From assembly GCF_014855515.1 (NCBI RefSeq), contig NZ_JACYFK010000001.1:248001-312000 (forward strand): DNA of 64,000 nucleotides, in the 5' to 3' direction. Below, one piece after another: positions 1 to 9,363 of this stretch. Source of the DNA: Euzebyella marina (GTDB lineage: Bacteria; Bacteroidota; Bacteroidia; Flavobacteriales; Flavobacteriaceae). Every line of letters starts with the position of its first letter. Positions within the stretch are counted from its first letter, which is position 1. Below the pieces are notes generated by a model that searched no databases, was not told the origin of the DNA, and was given only the letters and a program-made list of their open reading frames with translations. The position numbers and the translations under genes are program-made.

Positions 1-1051
1 CTTTTTTAACGGTAATTTCTGCCCTCTTAATATTATTTCTGGTACTAAAACCATTGAAAACAGGTATATTCAATTGAGCGCCATAAGATATACCATCATT
101 GATCCATAATTGATTTCCGAAACTTTCAGCGGGCACAAAAGTACCTGTACTACTATCGAAGCCACCTTGATCGGAATATCTTGTATTATAGTTAAAAAAG
201 GCGGATAGTGTCGGATACAACGCTCCCTTTGTAATTTTTAAATCCTCTTTTGCCAAATCAATATTTGACTCAGAGAACTTGATATCATTTCTAAAAGTAA
301 GCGATTCAGCAAAAATTTCCTTCGGATTTTTGTTCAGGATATCAGAAGGAGGTACCTCGTAATCAACATCTACAACATCAAAATTTTCATAATCGGTAAT
401 TTGAAGTAACTGGGCCAAATTGATTCTCGAAATCAAAACCAAGTTTTCGGTATTTACAATTTGTTGCTCCAAGCCGGCGGCTGTCGCCTCAATCTCTAAC
501 AAATCTCCTTCAGGTAAAGCACCTGCCTGTATCAATTCTTTGGTACGCTTTAAGTCTTGTTCGGTAACTGCGTATTGCGCCCTTAAAACTTTTAAAGTCT
601 CTTTATTTGAAAGTATTTGTAAATAGGCATTGGCGACGTTCAAACGAATATCATCCTTTAAATCATCTAAACGATATTGGTTGGCGATTGCATTCATTTT
701 TGCCCTGTTCAGGCGATTGAAATTTCTCAACCCATCGAACAAGGTCAACGAAGAGGTCACCCCACCATTGGCCGTAAGAATAGTTGTTGTTACCGGTTGA
801 TTGGTTGTCGGGTCAAAGGAAAGACCTGTATTACCTGAAGTCGATATCGAGCTGTTAACATTGGGCATAAGCGCTCCTAACGCATCGGACCTATCGATTT
901 TGGCATTTTCTAAATCCAGTTCGAATTGCTCAATACTTAAGTTATGTTCTACTGCGTATGCCACACACTCTTCTAATGTCCATTTTTTGCTTTGCGCAGT
1001 ACTACTGCCAATAGCAATGAAGAACACTAAAACGATTAGTTTTAAGTTCAT
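1..1051 (-). CDS. TolC-family outer membrane efflux protein (3' end cut by window edge)
   Basis: The first 350 codons of an outer membrane efflux protein (OEP/TolC family) are present; the C-terminus lies outside the window. The ATG at 1051 is followed by a hydrophobic signal peptide ending near Ser-Thr-Ala-Gln, then the typical mature start with Trp-Thr-Leu-Glu-Glu-Cys and Ala-x4-Asn-Leu. Long amphipathic helices rich in Asn, Gln, Ala and Leu follow, as expected for the periplasmic tunnel. Established role of the family: a trimeric outer membrane channel that docks on periplasmic adaptors. It is the last visible gene of an export operon and follows the adaptor gene by 31 bases, so it is probably the exit duct for that ABC exporter. 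Exported substrate unknown. Confidence 0.9.
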   Translation of the reverse strand, partial: MNLKLIVLVFFIAIGSSTAQSKKWTLEECVAYAVEHNLSIEQFELDLENAKIDRSDALGALMPNVNSSISTSGNTGLSFDPTTNQPVTTTILTANGGVTSSLTLFDGLRNFNRLNRAKMNAIANQYRLDDLKDDIRLNVANAYLQILSNKETLKVLRAQYAVTEQDLKRTKELIQAGALPEGDLLEIEATAAGLEQQIVNTENLVLISRINLAQLLQITDYENFDVVDVDYEVPPSDILNKNPKEIFAESLTFRNDIKFSESNIDLAKEDLKITKGALYPTLSAFFNYNTRYSDQGGFDSSTGTFVPAESFGNQLWINDGISYGAQLNIPVFNGFSTRNNIKRAEITVKK

Positions 1052-1082
1052 TTTTTGATTTTTTGATTATGATTGATGAATG

Positions 1083-2219
1083 TTACTCTTCTGCTTCCTC
1101 AGTGCCTTCTTCCTCTCCTCTCTTAATAGGTTCGGTCTTGTTCCAAATTTTGACATTGTCCGATTCTGAAAGGCCAGAAACTATTTCGACGTTGACCCCA
1201 TCTGAAATTCCGATTTCAATATCGCGACGCTCAAATTGTTGTTCACCGGTCGAAACCTCCACATAGGGCTTGTCAGTTTTACTATCGAACTGTAATAATG
1301 CTTCCGGTATCACTAGAATATCATCTTTTTTCTCAAGCACCAAAGATGCATTGGCACTATAACCAGCTCGAATGAATATATCATCTTGAACATCTACATC
1401 ACCCTCAATCTTGAACTGCACGGCGCCAGTTTCCTCGATACCTTTAGGTGCTATAAATCGAAGCTTGGCATCAAGCTCTTTACCTTCAACAGCACCCAAG
1501 CTTATTTTTAGGGGAGTACCGACTTCTAACTTCGCTACCTCGCCCTCATCAACTTTTCCCTCAAAAACCATTTTACCCAGATCGGCAATGGTAGCTATCG
1601 TTGTACCGTCGTTGAAGTTATTACTCTGTATCACTTGGTCCCCTTCCTCTACCGGTATTTCAAGAATGGTACCGTCAACCGTTGCCCTGATATTTGTATT
1701 GGCACTGGTAGAACCTCCTGCTGAACCTACTCTAATAATTTGATAGTCTGCTTTGGAGTTCTCAAGTTCTTGAACCGCCTGATCGTATTGAAGTTGAAGG
1801 TTATTGAAATCTTGACTTGATATCACCCCTTTATCAAAGAGTGATTTATTACGGTCATATTCGATTTTTGTATTATTGAGCGCCAACTCTGCATTTCTGA
1901 CCCTACCCCTGGCCTGGTTCAAAGACTGTTCGTTGGGTACTACCTTAATGGTTGCAATCAAATCTCCTGATTTGACCTTTTGGCCTTCTTCCAAGAATAT
2001 CTTTTGAATGATTCCAGAAATCTGAGGTTTTATTTCGATTTCGTCTTCAGGTATAACCGTACCGGTAGCGACCGTCTTTTTCTCGATGTTCGATATAAAA
2101 GGATGCTGAGTTTCGTAGGTAATCGCCTCTTTACTGTTCGATTTAATAAAGAAGGCAGCGGCCCATAGGGCACCCAGCACCAACACCCCGATTAATACAT
2201 ACTTTAAAATCTTGTTCAT
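1083..2219 (-). CDS. periplasmic adaptor subunit of MacA/HlyD type (second copy)
   Basis: A 378-residue membrane fusion protein. An N-terminal membrane anchor (about residues 5-25) is followed by a barrel-sandwich half, a helical hairpin (about 95-160, rich in Asn, Leu and Gln), the second barrel-sandwich half (motif near 'ILEIPVEEGDQV') and beta-barrel and membrane-proximal domains. Family knowledge: such proteins form a periplasmic tube between an inner membrane MacB-type transporter and TolC. It is clearly paralogous to the adaptor at 5576-6685; for example 'AVQF' and 'FIRAGxSANAS' occur in both in the same order. It lies between a permease gene and the tolC-like gene. The C-terminal tail is unusually Glu-rich. 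Substrate cannot be told from sequence. Confidence 0.9.
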   Translation of the reverse strand: MNKILKYVLIGVLVLGALWAAAFFIKSNSKEAITYETQHPFISNIEKKTVATGTVIPEDEIEIKPQISGIIQKIFLEEGQKVKSGDLIATIKVVPNEQSLNQARGRVRNAELALNNTKIEYDRNKSLFDKGVISSQDFNNLQLQYDQAVQELENSKADYQIIRVGSAGGSTSANTNIRATVDGTILEIPVEEGDQVIQSNNFNDGTTIATIADLGKMVFEGKVDEGEVAKLEVGTPLKISLGAVEGKELDAKLRFIAPKGIEETGAVQFKIEGDVDVQDDIFIRAGYSANASLVLEKKDDILVIPEALLQFDSKTDKPYVEVSTGEQQFERRDIEIGISDGVNVEIVSGLSESDNVKIWNKTEPIKRGEEEGTEEAEE

Positions 2220-2280
2220 TGTAGTTGTGTTTGTTGTCTATTGGTATAGTTGTTCTCGTTTTTGTTACGTTGTATTCGTG

Positions 2281-3543
2281 TTATTCTTCCCTTAGCGCAT
2301 CGATAGGTTTAATACTTACCGCTCGTTGAGCAGGAATCAACCCGATTAATGTTCCTAATACCACCATGATGACCAGAGCCCCGATTACATAGGGAATTGG
2401 AACTGTTGGATTCGTATAAGGGAAATCGATATTCTGAGTTAAGTTGTTGATTAATGCGAGGGTCGCCGCACCCAGTATGATGCCCATAATGCCAGCAATA
2501 ACCGTTAGAAAAACAGATTCAAGAATAATCTGGTTACGCACCTCGGCGGGTGTAGCCCCCAAGGCACGCCTAACGCCCAGTTCTTTGGTTCTTTCCTTCA
2601 CTGATATCAAAAGAATATTTCCGATACCTATAACCCCTGCCAGTATGGTCGCGATACCAACAATTAAGGATAAAAAAGTGATTCCGTTGGCAAAGCCGAC
2701 AATCTTGTTAAACTGCTCGCCCAAGTTGAAAGAGCCAAAAGCACGATCATCATCGGGATGTACTTGATGTATGTTTTTCAACAAATTGATAATGTTCTCT
2801 TCTACTTTCACCACATCGGCGTCATCATAAGCAGCTATTGAAAACCAACCTACCTCATCGCCCGTGTTATAGAGCTTTCTAAAGGTTGAGAATGGAATAA
2901 AAATATCACCATCACCACCAAAACCTCCACTTTGGTCAAATTTGTGTACGCCAACGACCTGAAAATAAACGTTATCGATTTTAATGTACCCCCCAATAGG
3001 TTCTTCGCCCTTATCAAAAAGCTCTCGCTGCGCACGCTCACCGATTACCGCCACCTTTCTAGCTTGGGCAATGTCTTCATCGTTGAGAAAACGCCCTCCG
3101 TCATAAATTTTTTTAGGTGCTATTTTTGTAAATGCCGGAAAATCGCCAAAAAGGGGATAGCTACCCGATTTGTTGCCCCGGCCGATACTCGGAGGGGTCG
3201 AACCGAAGAAGCCGCGAACATTTCTTGGGGCAATAAATTCTACCTCAGGTATTCTGTTTTCGATCATGGTAGCGTCTCCGAGCCTCAACTGCATCTGCCT
3301 ACCTGTTTTAAATCCTTCGTGGGGCATACTTGTGTTTTGTGCCCAAACGAACATACTGTTCTTGGCTATGATCTCGAACATACTTTCAAAACCATTGTCC
3401 ATACCTTTTGCAGCTCCAGAAAGGGCTATATAGATAAAGATGCCCCATAGAACACCTATGACGGTAATGACGGTTCTAATCTTGTTCTTGCTGATAGAAC
3501 CAAAGATTTCTTGCCACGTATTTCTATCTAGTATAAATCGCAT
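2281..3543 (-). CDS. MacB-like ABC transporter permease, type B second copy
   Basis: A 420-residue permease of the MacB/FtsX superfamily. One transmembrane helix near residues 20-45 is followed by a large periplasmic domain (MacB_PCD type, about 50-270) and three C-terminal transmembrane helices. The conserved cytoplasmic segment 'VKERTKELGVRRALGATP' sits between TM2 and TM3, and the protein ends in 'SIKPIDALREE', a common end for this family. Unlike E. coli MacB there is no fused ATPase domain; the ATPase is the separate gene at 4767-5468. It most resembles the permease at 6731-7990 (shared 'WGIFI' in TM1 and the 'RFI/EFIAPRN/SPRN' stretch), so it probably pairs with the neighbouring permease at 3545 to form a heterodimer (inference). 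The start abuts the upstream stop with one base between. Confidence 0.9.
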   Translation of the reverse strand: MRFILDRNTWQEIFGSISKNKIRTVITVIGVLWGIFIYIALSGAAKGMDNGFESMFEIIAKNSMFVWAQNTSMPHEGFKTGRQMQLRLGDATMIENRIPEVEFIAPRNVRGFFGSTPPSIGRGNKSGSYPLFGDFPAFTKIAPKKIYDGGRFLNDEDIAQARKVAVIGERAQRELFDKGEEPIGGYIKIDNVYFQVVGVHKFDQSGGFGGDGDIFIPFSTFRKLYNTGDEVGWFSIAAYDDADVVKVEENIINLLKNIHQVHPDDDRAFGSFNLGEQFNKIVGFANGITFLSLIVGIATILAGVIGIGNILLISVKERTKELGVRRALGATPAEVRNQIILESVFLTVIAGIMGIILGAATLALINNLTQNIDFPYTNPTVPIPYVIGALVIMVVLGTLIGLIPAQRAVSIKPIDALREE

Positions 3544-3544
3544 C

Positions 3545-4774
3545 CTATTCGTCTCTTAATGCTACAATTGGTTTAATACGCGCCGCCCTACGTGCGGGTA
3601 CGTAACCTGCTATTCCTCCAAATATGATAAGAACAACGGTCGCAATAATGGCCATGGGCATATCGATATAAGGGTTGGTAATGAAGAAATCTTCTAACCG
3701 TTCACCCATCGAACTCAAGATACCTACGCCCAAAAGCATACCTATAAAACCAGAGACCGTTGTAATGAAAACCGACTCTAAAAGAATGGTGCCTATTACC
3801 GATTTAGGTGTAGCACCTAACGCCTTTCGAATACCCAGTTCTTTGGTGCGTTCTTTCACCACAAAAACCATAATGTTACTAATACCGATGATGCCCGCGA
3901 TGATGGTACCAAAGGCTACAAAACCGACAATAATCTGCAGTACCCGGGCAAATTGCTGGTTTTGCCTAAGTTGGTCCGCTACATTGCGTATAAAAATTCC
4001 GTTTCGGTCTTGCGGATGTATGTATTTCTTTTCCCGAATAAATTTGTCGAGACTTTTCTCAAAAGCCATTGCCCCGGCATAGCCAATTTCAGGCTTAAAG
4101 CCGATTACCATAGCGTCTATTTTATCGGTATTCTTTTCGATGAGCTGCATGGTCGTATAGGGCACGAATATATTTCGCTCTTCATTATCACCCCCATCAT
4201 CTTGAAATACGCCGATTACCTTAAAAGAGCTTCCGCCCACATCGATATACTTACCAACTGCATTTTTAGATCCGAAAAGGTCTTGTTCTACCAACCTACC
4301 TATGACGGCGTTCTTGGTCTTGTTCTTAATGTCCATCACATTGATGTAACGACCTTTCATTATAATGTTCATTTCGGCATACTGATGCGCGGGCCCTACG
4401 CCCCAATTCGAATAGCTATTACTCTCGTTCTTGTAGCTTACAGTATCTTGTCGGGTAATTCTAGGACTTAAGTATTCAAGGAATAAGGGAAAATTCTTTT
4501 CAACATCTTCTAAATCGCTATTGTCGAACTCTACCGTTCTATTAGCTTTATAACCTTTATAGGGCATTGTCGTCCTGCCCCTGAATACCATGAAAACATT
4601 GGTCGCATCATTTGAAAAGAACTCATTGAAAGTATTAATAAGGCCATTGCCGAAACCGAAGAGCACAACGAATATCAAAATACCCAAAGCCACGGTAAAA
4701 CCCGACAGAAAGGTACGCAGCTTATTCTTTTGAATAGTCTCGAAAATTTCCTTCCAAATATCCCTACTAAACAT
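3545..4774 (-). CDS. MacB-like ABC transporter permease, type A second copy
   Basis: A 409-residue permease with the MacB/FtsX layout: TM1 near residues 18-42, periplasmic domain to about 270, then three transmembrane helices with the conserved loop 'VKERTKELGIRKALGATP' and a terminal 'RIKPIVALRDE'. The N-terminal motif 'KNKLRTFLSG' matches that of the permease at 8017-9261, marking the two as one subtype. Its ATG overlaps the end of the ATPase gene by 8 bases, which suggests translational coupling to the ATPase, and it is followed by the type B permease after one base. Role inferred: half of a transmembrane dimer that couples ATP hydrolysis to mechanical movement of the periplasmic adaptor/TolC assembly. 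Confidence 0.9.
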   Translation of the reverse strand: MFSRDIWKEIFETIQKNKLRTFLSGFTVALGILIFVVLFGFGNGLINTFNEFFSNDATNVFMVFRGRTTMPYKGYKANRTVEFDNSDLEDVEKNFPLFLEYLSPRITRQDTVSYKNESNSYSNWGVGPAHQYAEMNIIMKGRYINVMDIKNKTKNAVIGRLVEQDLFGSKNAVGKYIDVGGSSFKVIGVFQDDGGDNEERNIFVPYTTMQLIEKNTDKIDAMVIGFKPEIGYAGAMAFEKSLDKFIREKKYIHPQDRNGIFIRNVADQLRQNQQFARVLQIIVGFVAFGTIIAGIIGISNIMVFVVKERTKELGIRKALGATPKSVIGTILLESVFITTVSGFIGMLLGVGILSSMGERLEDFFITNPYIDMPMAIIATVVLIIFGGIAGYVPARRAARIKPIVALRDE

Positions 4775-5468
4775 ATTGTGATGCCCTAACTTGATCTACC
4801 TTTTTATCCTCGACTATAACACCATCTTTTAGATGAACTATGCGCTTGCACATATGGGCAATATCTTCTTCGTGAGTTACCACCAATATGGTATTGCCAT
4901 CGTCGTTGATTTTCTGAATAAGGTCCATAACTTCATAAGAAGTCTTACTATCCAATGCCCCGGTCGGCTCATCAGCCAAGAGAACCTTTGGCTCGGCTGC
5001 CATTGCCCTTGCAATAGCAACCCGCTGTTTTTGTCCACCGGAAAGTTCATTGGGTAAATGGTGCGCCCATTCTTTTAAACCTACCTGAGAAAGGTATTTA
5101 ATAGCTTTCTCTTCTCTTTGTTTTCGAGGAACCTTTTGATAATATAGGGGAAGAGCCACATTTTCCATTGCGCTTTTATAGTTAATGAGATTAAACGACT
5201 GGAAAATGAAGCCAAGAAATTTGTTACGGTATTTGGCAGCCTTTGTTTCGTTCAAGTTTTTAATGGGTACACCATCTAGGGTATACTCTCCGGAATCTGC
5301 CTCATCTAACATTCCTAAAATATTGAGCAATGTCGATTTTCCGGAACCTGAAGAACCCATAATTGCTACCAACTCTCCTTCTTTAATGCTAAAGTTCAAT
5401 CCTTTTAGAACGTGAAGGGAATTGGCCCCCATCTTATAGGATTTATGCAGATTATTTATTTCTATCAT
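4767..5468 (-). CDS. ABC transporter ATP-binding protein (MacB/LolD type)
   Basis: A 233-residue ATPase with all catalytic motifs: Walker A 'GSSGSGKST' (38-46), signature 'LSGGQKQR' (142-149), Walker B '[10 protein letters not shown]' (161-170) and the switch His in 'VVTHEED'. Sequence style is that of LolD/MacB/FtsE ATPases. It is the only ATPase in an operon with four permeases and two adaptors, so it probably energises both permease pairs (inference). It overlaps the next permease gene by 8 bases. A 107-base gap separates it from the upstream adaptor gene; no strong promoter is visible there. Confidence 0.95.
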   Translation of the reverse strand: MIEINNLHKSYKMGANSLHVLKGLNFSIKEGELVAIMGSSGSGKSTLLNILGMLDEADSGEYTLDGVPIKNLNETKAAKYRNKFLGFIFQSFNLINYKSAMENVALPLYYQKVPRKQREEKAIKYLSQVGLKEWAHHLPNELSGGQKQRVAIARAMAAEPKVLLADEPTGALDSKTSYEVMDLIQKINDDGNTILVVTHEEDIAHMCKRIVHLKDGVIVEDKKVDQVRASQYV

Positions 5469-5575
5469 TTGTGGTTACGTTAGTTGTTATGCTTTTTGAG
5501 GGCCAGCAGCAATATGACACTCAAGTTGTTAAATTGTTACGTGATATTGTCAAAATTTTCTGTTAAATATTTTTC

Positions 5576-6685
5576 TTACATGTTTTCCTCTTTCACAATG
5601 GCGTTCCAAACCTTGATTTTATCTTGCTCGGTAACTCCTGATTTAACCTCGACATATATACCATCACTAACACCCAGCTCTATATCTTTTCTCTCGAATA
5701 TTTGTTCACCGTTCGCAATTTCAACAAATGGTTTCTTAGAGTCATTATCGTATTGTACCAGCGCCTCTTTAATGGCCAGCACACTATCAGCCTTCGCCAG
5801 AATGACAGAGGCATTAGCACTTAGGCCCGCCCGAATGAATACTGAGTCTTGCTTCTTTAAGGTACCCTTTATCTCAAACTGCACGGCGCCGTTCTCCTCA
5901 TTGCCTTTGGGGGCGATATAATCCAATACCGCATCAAAAATGCGCCCTTCCAGTGCGCCCACGGTGATTTCAAGGGGAAGGTTTTCTTTAATTTTTCCTA
6001 CCTCGCTTTCATCGACCTTTCCTTCAAATATCATTTTATCGACATCGGCGATAGCGGCAATGGTTGTTCCTTCGTTGAAGTTATTGCTCTCGATTACCTG
6101 GTTACCCACTTCTACAGGCACTTCTAGTACCATACCGCTTACAGTAGCTCGAATCTGGGTATTAGCGGCATTACCGAAACCTTTGGCGGTACCCGTCTTA
6201 ACAATTTCAAATCTCTTATTAGCGGCTGCGTAGGTCTGTTTTGCCTGATCGTACGCCACTTGTGCACGTTCTAGGTCAACTTGAGAAATAACTCCCTTGC
6301 CAAACAGGCTCTTTTGCCTATCTAAGTTTCGCAGTTGGTCATCGAGATTAATTTTTGCCTCATCGATACCATTTCGCGCATCGTTCAAGGCTGCCAAATT
6401 AGGTACCACCTTAATTCTACATATCAGGTCACCCGATTTAACGTAGTCGCCACCTTCTACAAATATTTCTTCGATAACCCCTGAAATATTGGGTTTGATC
6501 AATACCTCTTCCAGGGGTAAAATACTGCCGGTCGCAACCGTTTTTTTAACGATTGTTTTCTTGGAAGCCTGCTCGGTTTCGTAGGTTACAGGATCCTCGG
6601 CATTCTTTTGGTACAAGTAGTACATGGCTCCCCCGAAGGTTAACACAATGAGGAGCAGGATTATTCGGGTTACTGTCTTTTTCAT
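5576..6685 (-). CDS. periplasmic adaptor subunit of MacA/HlyD type (first copy)
   Basis: A 369-residue membrane fusion protein with one N-terminal membrane anchor (about 5-25), split biotinyl-lipoyl-like domain ('VKSGDLICRIKVVPN' then 'VLEVPVEVGNQVIES'), an alpha hairpin between them and C-terminal beta domains. It is collinear with the adaptor at 1083-2219. The coding order is permease A, permease B, this adaptor, ATPase, permease A', permease B', second adaptor, tolC. Family role: bridge between the inner membrane permease pair and the outer membrane duct, often contributing to substrate binding. No substrate clue. Confidence 0.9.
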   Translation of the reverse strand: MKKTVTRIILLLIVLTFGGAMYYLYQKNAEDPVTYETEQASKKTIVKKTVATGSILPLEEVLIKPNISGVIEEIFVEGGDYVKSGDLICRIKVVPNLAALNDARNGIDEAKINLDDQLRNLDRQKSLFGKGVISQVDLERAQVAYDQAKQTYAAANKRFEIVKTGTAKGFGNAANTQIRATVSGMVLEVPVEVGNQVIESNNFNEGTTIAAIADVDKMIFEGKVDESEVGKIKENLPLEITVGALEGRIFDAVLDYIAPKGNEENGAVQFEIKGTLKKQDSVFIRAGLSANASVILAKADSVLAIKEALVQYDNDSKKPFVEIANGEQIFERKDIELGVSDGIYVEVKSGVTEQDKIKVWNAIVKEENM

Positions 6686-6730
6686 TTTTGATTGATGTTA
6701 GATACTATTATATATTTTATATTATTTGAT

Positions 6731-7990
6731 TTATTCGGTACGCAATGCTTCTATAGGCCGAACCTTTATGGCGCTCTGGGCGGGAATAAACCCCGCAAGA
6801 AGACCAGAAACGATAAGAATAATCAATGCTCCAATGACCACACCTAAACTAACGCTAGGGTTGGCGAACATATCTACCGGCCCGTTCATATCGAGAATGG
6901 TATTAATCAGATAAATGAAAAGTGCTCCAAAGGAAATTCCTGCCATTCCGGAAATAATGGTCAAGAAAATAGACTCCATCAGTATTTGCAATTTAATCGA
7001 CCACGGGTCTTCACCCAAAGCCCTTCTAATACCAATTTCTTTGGTACGCTCTTTCACTACGATCAACATGATATTACTAACTCCGATCACCCCGGAGAGC
7101 AGCACCAAAATCCCCACGAAATAGGCTACAAAACGCAAAGCCCCGAACAAGCTTTGCACCCTTTGAAATTGCTCATACAAGTCGAAATGACCTACCGCCC
7201 TTTGGTCATCAGGGTGTACTTTATGATTCTCTTTAACGACGGCCATAATATTGTTCTTTATCTCGGTAATCGATGTACCATCATTGGCAGTAATGGCCAT
7301 CCACCCGACATCATTACCTCTATTAAAAGCCTGTGAAAAAGAGGTAAAAGGAACAAAAATTTCTTTTTGCCCTTCTTCACCGTCCCCACCATTGCTTTTC
7401 TTTTTATAGGTACCGACCACCATGAAATTCACCCCTTGCACCTTGATGTAGGTCCCCAGTACTTCTTCGCCCTTATCATACAATCCACCGACCACTCCCT
7501 CACCGATTACGGCCACCTTTCTTTTCTCTTCAATATCGCTGTAGTTCAAAAATCGCCCTGCAGTAATACTCATAGGATCTTGTCGAATTATCTCCGGATA
7601 ATCACCGTACACATTATAGGCGCCGGTTCTAAGTCCTCGAACCACGTTGTTGGCTCCACCAAAACCGCCCAATTGATTGCGAGGAGATATAAAGCGTAAA
7701 TCTGGAACGTTTTCGCGAATGGAGGAAACATCATCTGTCTTGAAAATAAAACTTCTTCCCTTGGGAAGCCCTTTGTACGATTTTGTAGTAGCTCTCGACC
7801 ACATGAACATTGTGTTTGTAGCTATATCACCAAAGTCTTTCATAATCCCGTTTTCAAGGCCTTTGCCGGCCGAAAGCAGAATTATAAGTATGAATATACC
7901 CCAAAAGACCCCGAAAGCCGTCAAAACGGTTCTAAACCAATTACTGGTGAGAACCTCTAGAATTTCTTTCCACCGATCTTTATTGAACAT
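6731..7990 (-). CDS. MacB-like ABC transporter permease, type B first copy
   Basis: A 419-residue MacB/FtsX-type permease: TM1 (about 20-42, containing 'FWGIFILIILLSAGKGLENG'), periplasmic domain, then three C-terminal transmembrane helices with the loop 'VKERTKEIGIRRALGEDP' and an end 'KVRPIEALRTE'. The N-terminal part is closest to the permease at 2281-3543. The usual Ala-Thr-Pro after 'RRALG' is Glu-Asp-Pro here. It follows the type A permease by 26 bases and precedes the first adaptor by 45 bases. Probably one half of a heterodimeric transmembrane unit (inference). Confidence 0.9.
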   Translation of the reverse strand: MFNKDRWKEILEVLTSNWFRTVLTAFGVFWGIFILIILLSAGKGLENGIMKDFGDIATNTMFMWSRATTKSYKGLPKGRSFIFKTDDVSSIRENVPDLRFISPRNQLGGFGGANNVVRGLRTGAYNVYGDYPEIIRQDPMSITAGRFLNYSDIEEKRKVAVIGEGVVGGLYDKGEEVLGTYIKVQGVNFMVVGTYKKKSNGGDGEEGQKEIFVPFTSFSQAFNRGNDVGWMAITANDGTSITEIKNNIMAVVKENHKVHPDDQRAVGHFDLYEQFQRVQSLFGALRFVAYFVGILVLLSGVIGVSNIMLIVVKERTKEIGIRRALGEDPWSIKLQILMESIFLTIISGMAGISFGALFIYLINTILDMNGPVDMFANPSVSLGVVIGALIILIVSGLLAGFIPAQSAIKVRPIEALRTE

Positions 7991-8016
7991 AGCTTCTTAA
8001 ATTTCCTTTTACCCAA

Positions 8017-9261
8017 CTATTCATCTCGCAACGCATCTATGGTGTGAATGTTAGCGGCCCTCCACGCTGGAAAAAAACCGGCAACGGCCCCCGCAAAAAT
8101 CAATACGAACACGGTTGAAACGGCCACTTGAAAATTGACCGAAGGATTCAACACATAATCTACCTCGATATGCGGACCTAATATTTCTAACAGCCCCATG
8201 CTTAAAATCAACCCGGCAAAACCTGAAATGGCGGTGATAAAAACCGACTCGTGAAGTATCATGCCAACTATCGACCAAGGCTTGGCGCCCAGAGCTTTTC
8301 GAATACCAATCTCTTTTGTTCTCTCGCGCACTACAATCAACATGATATTGCTCACACCGACTACACCTGCGATAATGGTACAAACGCCTACGAACCAAAA
8401 AAATAATTTAATGTTATCGGTCAGGCTATAAAACCTCTTGGCCTCTTCAAGGGCACTCCATACAAAAACGGCGTTGGTATCATCGGGAGCTATCGTATGT
8501 GCTAGTTGAAGGTTTCTTAATAGCGTACTTTTAAATTTCACCGAGTTGGCCACGGCCTCATCAAAATCATTGGCCATGGGTAAAGTATACGCTAGATTAT
8601 TTACCTTATCGCCACCATTGAATACGCGCTGTGCGGTAGTGATAGGTATAAATATCCGTTCTTCTTCACGATCCTCGGTTTCGCCAAAGAGCCCCACAAT
8701 TTTAAAGGGAATGCCCGAAATATCTATAAACTCACCAATTGGCGTATCAACTTCGTGAAACACATCCTTAGCGATTTTATTGCCAATAACGGCCACCTTG
8801 GCCGTATTCTGCTCGTCTTGATAGTTAAGAAAACGACCATCGGACATTGTCGCATTCTCGATGCGCTGAAATTGATATGAAACGCCCTGCACCCCGTAAA
8901 CCAAGGCTTCATTACCATAATTAACAGAAACGTTTCTCACGAAAATACGAGGGGAGCTTAATTCGATTTGGTCGTTCAAAAGTTGCGAAGAGTATTCATA
9001 ATCAGAATTTCTCAATTCGATTACTCGACCGGGGTTCAGCCCCTTAAATTCTTTGGTGGTAGTACCCGGCCATACCCAAACACTGGTCGCAGCATCCTGA
9101 GCGAATTCATTTTCAATTCCATTTTTGAAACCTTCGCCAAAACCCAATAATATGACAAGTATAAATATACCAGACGCTACGGAAAGACCGGTAAGAAAAG
9201 TGCGTAGCTTATTTTTACGTATGGTATCAAAGATTTCTTGCCACCTTTCGATATCTAACAT
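8017..9261 (-). CDS. MacB-like ABC transporter permease, type A first copy
   Basis: First gene of the export operon. I place the start at the ATG at 9261 (414 residues), because the protein then begins 'MLDIERWQEIFDTIRKNKLR', matching the start of the sister permeases; a longer frame to 9288 would add nine residues with no family counterpart. TM1 lies near residues 20-42, followed by a periplasmic domain and three C-terminal transmembrane helices with the loop 'VRERTKEIGIRKALGAKP'. It is closest to the permease at 3545-4774. The 102 bases upstream hold a short inverted repeat (AGACT/AGTCT) and no convincing promoter match. Confidence 0.88.
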   Translation of the reverse strand: MLDIERWQEIFDTIRKNKLRTFLTGLSVASGIFILVILLGFGEGFKNGIENEFAQDAATSVWVWPGTTTKEFKGLNPGRVIELRNSDYEYSSQLLNDQIELSSPRIFVRNVSVNYGNEALVYGVQGVSYQFQRIENATMSDGRFLNYQDEQNTAKVAVIGNKIAKDVFHEVDTPIGEFIDISGIPFKIVGLFGETEDREEERIFIPITTAQRVFNGGDKVNNLAYTLPMANDFDEAVANSVKFKSTLLRNLQLAHTIAPDDTNAVFVWSALEEAKRFYSLTDNIKLFFWFVGVCTIIAGVVGVSNIMLIVVRERTKEIGIRKALGAKPWSIVGMILHESVFITAISGFAGLILSMGLLEILGPHIEVDYVLNPSVNFQVAVSTVFVLIFAGAVAGFFPAWRAANIHTIDALRDE

Positions 9262-9363
9262 GTGATTGATGTATTGATTGATGAACACACTTTAAAAAGC
9301 ATGCACTTATAAGACTACCTGAAAGTCTCATTGTTACATCAAATCGCCAAAAGAAATGTTAAA

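Noticed and set aside
2932-4471. Two 172-residue frames on the plus strand inside the permease genes.
   Set aside because: Both lie fully opposite well-supported permeases and show no family features or start signals.
9262-9363. A short inverted repeat (AGACT/AGTCT) before the export operon as an operator.
   Set aside because: A five-base repeat is expected by chance in 100 bases, and there is no regulator gene nearby.
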